NCBI GenBank assembly: GCA_037178855.1
Contig: JASJZC010000005.1
Span: 10,416,001 to 10,480,000 of the forward strand
Length of the DNA stretch: 64,000 nucleotides
Direction of reading: 5' to 3'
Origin: Oscheius sp. JU75
Taxonomy: Eukaryota; Nematoda; Chromadorea; Rhabditida; Rhabditidae
Made by a program: the position numbers and the translations under genes
The notes under the pieces: model-generated
Seen by the model: only the letters and a program-made list of their open reading frames with translations
Told to the model about the DNA's origin: nothing
The model's database searches: none
Shown: one piece after another, positions 59,085 through 64,000 of the stretch
Layout of the letters: each line of letters starts with the position of its first letter
How positions within the stretch are numbered: the first letter of the stretch is position 1

Positions 59085-61166
59085 ATGACTTCGACAATGG
59101 AGACGACCAGATTCCTCGAGGGAAGTCACTGTCTGGTTTGTGTTCTTAACCGTCTTTCGCTGTGAATAGGATTTAGAAAGACGCGGTGTTGGTCAAATTC
59201 TTCTTGAACAGAATCATCAAGACTATAGGAGTACTACTATGCATTTTTGCAGTATTGCCTTTGATCAATGTGATTACAAAGTACATAGTGCCGGGAGCGT
59301 TCCATAAGAATATTAAGGTGAGTCAGAAGAATGATATTGGGCAAAAGGTCTCAAAAAGATGTTTCTTTTTTATGACAGAGGGTAATCCCAAATCTGAGCA
59401 CAGTCTTGCCCGGTAAAATCGGGAAATTTTAAGATAGGTTCCTACATACGTACATATTAGAATTCCAGGCGAATGTTTTAGAACTAGAGAGTCTTTCAAG
59501 TTTGTATAGGATAATCTGCTCCTATGCAGACAGTTTTCATCCTGACAATACACAAATTCGTCCCTCACAGTGAATAGGAAGTCCTCTCACGAAGGAGATA
59601 CATTGTTAGGCGTTTTTTGAGGTTCGGGGGCAAGTACACAGTGCTGTCTTGTCTCTCACTTTGTTCATAAAACTGGTTTCTATCATTTAGTACATTGGGC
59701 ATTTTGTTGTACCCAGACCTGAAGTCAACTTTCTAAAAACTGGTACTGACTGCAAGTAGAGTAGGAAAGTGAATTATCCCATCAGTGGTCAACTGTCTTT
59801 TTGATCTACAGTCGCTTTTGAAGCCATACTTTCCAATTACGAGCAGCGTATTTGCTCACGGAGCAGGTGAAAACATCTCCGACAAGTGCGAACTGGAATC
59901 GTTGTCTTTTGTTACTAAATCAGCCGTTTAAGAATTGCAAACAAATCCGACGTACTTTGGGTATAGAATCTGTGTTCTCTCTACATAAACGTGCAAGGGC
60001 GAAAACTTGTGCAGTTGGTCGATTGTTGAAAAGAGACAAGGGCAAAACCATAGTTTCAGATTATCCTCGTCTTCTACTTTTTCGTCGCCCTGCTACAATC
60101 TATTTTTTTACCTTGTTGCATAGTAAGTTTCCCTACTCTGAAGGACAACTTTTTCAATTCCTGTTCATCATGATCTCTCACTCCTTCGCGGAGAATCCAT
60201 GTGATGTTTACCTCTCCCGCGGTCTCTATTTATTTGGTCACTTGGCTAATTTCTACCTTCTGTTAGCACAGGTGTTCACACTCAAGTTCAATCATAACAG
60301 CCAATTTCAGATAAAGCTTCAAACTCTGGCATGTATTGAGAGAGTAATAGCTACTCTCTCCCCCGCCTCCTATGAGAGACGAGGTGCGTCAATTGGCATT
60401 TGTTTCAGTCTGATTGCGGTAAGTTGAATGATCATTGGTGTTGAGAATTTTGAAATTATAGCTTCTAAGTCCTTTACTGGTCGGGTATTATGTCTATATG
60501 GATGCGAACTTTAATGAACCGTCGGTATCAGTGCTGATCACTCCGTCAACAGTGGCTATGAAGTAAGAGAGACAAAGAGACAAGGATCTAGGGAGACAGA
60601 GAGGTAAAGACTCCTTTACCAGAAGCTTTCAGAATGAACGCCTGCTTCATGTTCGGTATAGGAATGTGTATACTCTCGCTCCTTCTAGTTCAATTCCTCC
60701 GCTGGTACAATCGCCGGAAGGTCCGAGAGTAAGAGAAAATCCTCTTCTCTTCAACTTCTGCTATTACAGCATTGTCGGAGAATTTTCCTGTCGATTTCAA
60801 ACCAACGAAAACATCAGTACAACCTCGTTCATCACAGTAATTCTTATGCTCCAGCTCCTCGTCTACCTGATAGCCGGCTGTGGTCTGCTCTTCTTTCGAC
60901 TGACTAATGAACTGTGGAACTACTATGATCTCACGGTTCAGACCATCAAAACTTCTCTCTTTGTAAGTTCTGTACATGCTGAGAGAAATGAAAGGTTGTA
61001 GCTTGTGCCTGTCTTCCTGTTCTTCCTACCCATCCTGACCAAGTATCACATGAGAGCTGGGAAGAGACAGAGAAAAAAGGTGTCCTTTGAGCAGGTCTCC
61101 ATCAAAACCACAGGCCAGGAAGGAATGGAGAACTATCAGAAGGTCATATATGCTCAGTGGAACTGA
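59085..61166 (+). CDS. Seven-helix chemoreceptor (Sra/Sre superfamily-like), gene B
   Basis: Exons 59085-59135, 59177-59317, 60060-60122, 60164-60271, 60311-60418, 60462-60562, 60633-60728, 60770-60962 and 61002-61166 give 341 residues. It is a tandem paralog of gene A: FHKNIK after helix 1, ACIERVIATL, and the tail TGQEGMENYQKVIYAQW. Summed exon lengths equal those of A where they align (141+63=204, 108, 108, 101+96=197, 193=85+108, 165). B has two introns A lacks and lacks one A has. The intron at 60123-60163 begins GTAAGT but ends CCTG, with no usable AG before the aligned exon start. The first exon (MTSTMETT...HCL) is inferred from the HCL/CL-D-A match to A. AATAAA overlaps the stop codon at 61166. 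Confidence 0.8.
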
Positions 61167-61406
61167 ATAAACCTTAAGAGAACTGATATTCCCATAGTCT
61201 CCACTATTATGCGGTGCGGTCTGATGTTAAAGCACAACAGTTCATTCTATGCTGATGGTTATCGTTTTTGTTCTGTCTAGGTTCCAAAAGTGCCTTCATT
61301 TTTCCTACTTACACCTGCATAAATGCCGTTACACTGCTCTGTTTTACAGGATAGTGTAAAGTGTGATTTTCCAGTGAGTTTGTTGTTAGAATCCATACTT
61401 TTTCAG

Positions 61407-61621
61407 CACGTGGAGAGAAGTCGCACATTCTGGATTGCCATGTGAAGAAGGAGCTATATTTCTGTTCCGTATGCGGTTTTGGAACAAATTCTCAGTCACA
61501 TTCTCAGCGGTCATTTGAAAAGACAATGGCTCCTGGAAGGAAACTGTTGGAAATTATTTTTAGAACCGTTTTCCCACGAGATGAGCTATTAATGCCGGGC
61601 ATGCTTCGAAAAGTCGGATAA
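61407..61621 (+). pseudogene. Possible C2H2 zinc-finger exon fragment
   Basis: After a TTTTTCAG acceptor, one frame is open to a TAA at 61619-61621. It reads RGEKSHILDCHVKKELYFC then SVCGFGTNS: the H-x4-H end of one finger, a linker and the C-x2-C start of another, but the second finger's histidines do not follow in register. No partner exons were found. It may be a relic or chance. Confidence 0.25.
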
Positions 61622-61885
61622 AGAAAATCAAGTCGGTTAGCCTTCCTCTCTGTCTCTCACCTCATTCAGTTTGTATTTTTCCCAGAATGTACTCTCCCCG
61701 TTTGTTCAGTAAACTGTCCCCTTGCTTTTGGTAAATAGTATTCATTTCACTGAGTACATCCCCAGTTTCTATAATCGGATCAACAGTTTGCCTTCGGCTT
61801 TTCACAGCCAACTGAAACAATTCAATTGGATGAAACAAAAGCTTCGACTCTATAAAAGGCACGAGGTAGAATACTTGATACAGTC

Positions 61886-63024
61886 ATGCTCCTTCCAGCC
61901 CTCTTCCTACCTTTGATATTAGCAGCGACAGATCTGAACTGTACCGAAGGAGGATTTGTAAGTAACAATGACAATGACAGTGGCTATCCAACAGTTCCAG
62001 TACGCCCCGAACGCTGTCTCCTGCAGCAATGTGTACTCCGACGCCGCCTGTGGAGTCCTCTTCCTGAACAATACTGCCGTCGTGGCTGGTGGTAACTCTT
62101 CGAGACCCTCTCCTTGTTTCAATGTGAGTCAGAGACCTTTGGGATGACAGCGCCAGAAAGAGAAATAGAGACAGTGGCTGAGGAAAAATTATATTTAGGG
62201 AACGAACGGACCGAGTGAGGACATGAAGGCGATTGCTATTGCCAGCTGTCCAAAAACGTGTGGCTACTGCTGTCAGACTCCGGAGTACAGTTGCAGCAAT
62301 ATACAGTGTGAGTTTGTCGAGTAAGAAAAGGGTCAGTCACCAGTTTTGACTCATACCAAAGGCGCTGACAGTCAATCGTGGGTTATACAAGATTGTCGTC
62401 AAGACGAGACTACTGATTGTTAAACCGTACGACAGGGGACTTGATTGGCTGCTGAGACGGTAGCGGTGAGAATCCGCCTACTTCCCGTAAGAACAAAGCT
62501 TTTGGGGTTGACTACTGCATAGGCAGTACAGGCTGTTTGAATTTTGTCACGGTACGGGTTCCGGACAGATGACACTTTCCAGTTCATCATTTTCTCGAAG
62601 CCACTCATGTTTTAGTTCCTCGAATCCAGTGCAAGCAGGTGACCCAGGCCATGTGTCAGAGCACGCAGTGGAGAAGTATCATAGCCTCCGACTGTCCAAA
62701 CGTCTGCGGCTTCTGTCTCCTCGGCGGATGCATCGATGTGGCTCCCAACTGCGACACTCAGCCCACTGTTTGTGTCACCAAGGGATTGGAGAGCTTCGTC
62801 GCAGTGGGAAATTTCCATAGTTGAAAATAACGAAGTTTCAGCTCAATTGCCAGCGGACCTGTGGCTACTGTGCCAACGCGACGACTACTGGATATGGTGG
62901 CTGTGCGGATTCGAACAAGAACTGTGCCCAGTTCATTCGGAACGGATTCTGCAGCTCAACGTTCTACTCCCAGGCGCAGAAGATGGCTACTTGTGGAACG
63001 TCGTGTGGCCTGTGTAATGGATAG
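61886..63024 (+). CDS. Secreted protein with repeated ShK-like domains
   Basis: Exons 61886-61957, 61995-62123, 62199-62307, 62616-62803 and 62842-63024 give 226 residues in phase. The signal peptide is MLLPALFLPLILAA. An N-terminal domain (CSNVYSDAACGVLF to RPSPCF) runs into a first NCPKTCGYC-type ShK end (SCPKTCGYC). Further ShK-like units end DCPNVCGFC, NCQRTCGYC and TCGTSCGLC, so there are about four six-cysteine units. Such SXC/ShK proteins are common in nematode secretions and cuticle or mucin-like layers, and some ShK domains block potassium channels; function here is not known. The fourth intron (GTGGGA donor, 38 nt) was chosen to keep the ShK spacing. Poly(A) signal at 63073-63078. 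Confidence 0.8.
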
Positions 63025-63072
63025 TTTGTAGCTTTTTAGAGGTTTCGGTCTGACCAGCCGGCCCTAGAGTCA

Positions 63073-63078
63073 ATAAAG
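63073..63078 (+). terminator. Poly(A) signal AATAAA
   Basis: Canonical signal 48 nt after the stop of the ShK-repeat gene, on the same strand. Confidence 0.6.
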
Positions 63079-63296
63079 GAGCAGATACCTTGAACTTCGT
63101 TAGAATTAAGAAACAGAGAAACGAAACGTTTACCCAGAGATCGTTTTTGCACAGCTTTTTACGTCTTCCTTCTTTTCAGAGTTCGAATTTTACTGCAGTT
63201 CCAAGCCATTCGCTGCCGCATCTGAAAAAAAGTAAAAAAAGGCCTTATCGCTCCTTCCTGATACCTTTATCTCCAAGCATTCGTCTCTCTGTATGA

Positions 63297-64000
63297 ATGT
63301 TTCGCTCTCTGGCCTTTTCCATATTTCTAGTTGCTTCAGGTTGTTGTGCTTTATTGTTTTGTAACAGTGACGCTTTAGTTGTGGCTGTCAACTACGAGAT
63401 CAAGGGATATGTCAAGGGCAGCTCTCTAAGGGCGAACCTCCAGGAAACTGAGCAGTTTCTGGCCAAAGATGTAAGAGAGACAGAGCCGCATAGAATGTTA
63501 TTCTTTTTCAGATATCCGAAGATGGATTCTACCTGACAGAAGTGACCTCTGGAGAGATGGGTAACAGTCTGGTCACATTTATTGGCTATGTAAGAAGTAA
63601 CTTGGAACATGCAACTTTTCGGGACAAGTATTCAAAGAACGAGAATTTTGCTATTATCTTCTCGAGAATTATCGGTACTGCCTCTCTGTCGTTGTACTCT
63701 TTAGCTTTTCAGAAGCACTTCCTCCAAAAACAGCTATATTGACTGCCTCTAATACTTGTCATAATGGAGGCTCTCTACTGGTCAATGGAAGCTGTGTCTG
63801 TCCCATATTTGTAACCGGAGAGCACTGTGAATCTGTTCAGTAGGTCATCAACTTTCTTTAGGACTGTAATCTTTCAGCTGTCAACGGAAAGGAATAGTCG
63901 AAGGTGTTGACAAGGACCGATGTTATTGTCCACCTGGATGGTATGCCGAGCATTGTGAAATCCGTAGGTTTCAGCTTCTAGAAACTGTTATGGAGGGGTA
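63297..64000 (+). CDS. Secreted EGF-repeat protein, 3' end beyond the window
   Basis: Exons 63297-63470, 63512-63589, 63629-63674, 63713-63839 and 63878-63963 join in phase and end at a GTAGGT donor; the gene continues past 64000. A hydrophobic leader (SLAFSIFLVASGCCALLF) is followed by a beta-rich-looking region with YEIKGYVKGSSL, then two EGF-like units: CHNGGSLLVNGSCVCP to GEHCE, and a second with CYCPPGWYAEHCE. That layout fits nematode EGF-containing secreted proteins of the IRG-7 type, which I name only as a resemblance. It lies 272 bp downstream of the ShK gene on the same strand and is probably independently transcribed. The third exon (46 nt) depends on a weak acceptor, GGGACAAG. Confidence 0.7.

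Noticed and set aside
59852-60059. Open frame within the large intron of receptor B
   Set aside because: It is out of frame with the receptor exons and the acceptor at 60059 explains the coding sequence better.

Overview
The window reads as nuclear DNA of a nematode, probably a chromadorean. The evidence is many very short introns (35-60 nt) with TTTTCAG-type acceptors, probable trans-splice acceptors directly before start codons, an adipokinetic-hormone/GnRH-like neuropeptide of the nematode type, nematode-style seven-helix chemoreceptors, ShK (SXC) and Ly6/ET-type secreted proteins, and an ARLE-14-like chromatin cofactor. All gene models were spliced by hand from exon, phase and splice-site agreement. 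No similarity search was run, so family names rest on visible motifs and recalled family features. Gene density is low, and much of the intergenic and intronic DNA carries CU/GA-rich runs of CTCTGT units.

Layout. 1-17.8 kb: mostly non-coding, holding the AKH-like neuropeptide gene (3855-6006, +), a Ly6/ET-type secreted protein (9052-9387, +) and, convergent to it, a two-domain PAN/Apple-like protein (9646-10214, -; 5' end not found). 17.8-23.5 kb: a long-chain acyl-CoA synthetase (+), an inverted partial copy of its own 3' end, several inverted or dispersed repeats, and a RING-finger pseudogene. 23.7-25.7 kb: a four-helix LAPTM/DUF7027-like membrane protein and a small hypothetical gene, both -, the latter with a near-perfect hairpin in an intron. 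28-35.6 kb: a 25-exon Tuba/DNMBP-type Cdc42 GEF on the - strand with four N-terminal SH3 domains, DH, BAR and two C-terminal SH3 domains. 36.7-44.4 kb: two SLC35A nucleotide-sugar transporter paralogs in the same orientation (-). 45.6-47.6 kb: an ARLE-14-like gene and an unresolved multi-exon locus (both -). 48-52 kb: a small orphan gene, a MATH-like relic and a 0.74-kb foldback element. 53-64 kb: a second four-helix membrane protein, a LINE reverse-transcriptase relic, two tandem seven-helix receptors with an opposed small secreted protein between them, then a ShK-repeat secreted protein and an EGF-repeat secreted protein that runs off the window.

Taken together the genes suggest no single operon or pathway. 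They are ordinary nematode neuroendocrine, chemosensory, secretory and Golgi functions. The most notable features are structural: (1) the two receptor paralogs have identical exon lengths where they align, yet each needs a non-canonical intron (GA-AG in one, GT-TG in the other); (2) probable GC-AG introns in two further genes; (3) an unusual number of inverted duplications, including one of a gene's own last exons; (4) a full vertebrate-style Tuba architecture in a nematode; (5) a non-amidated AKH-like peptide.
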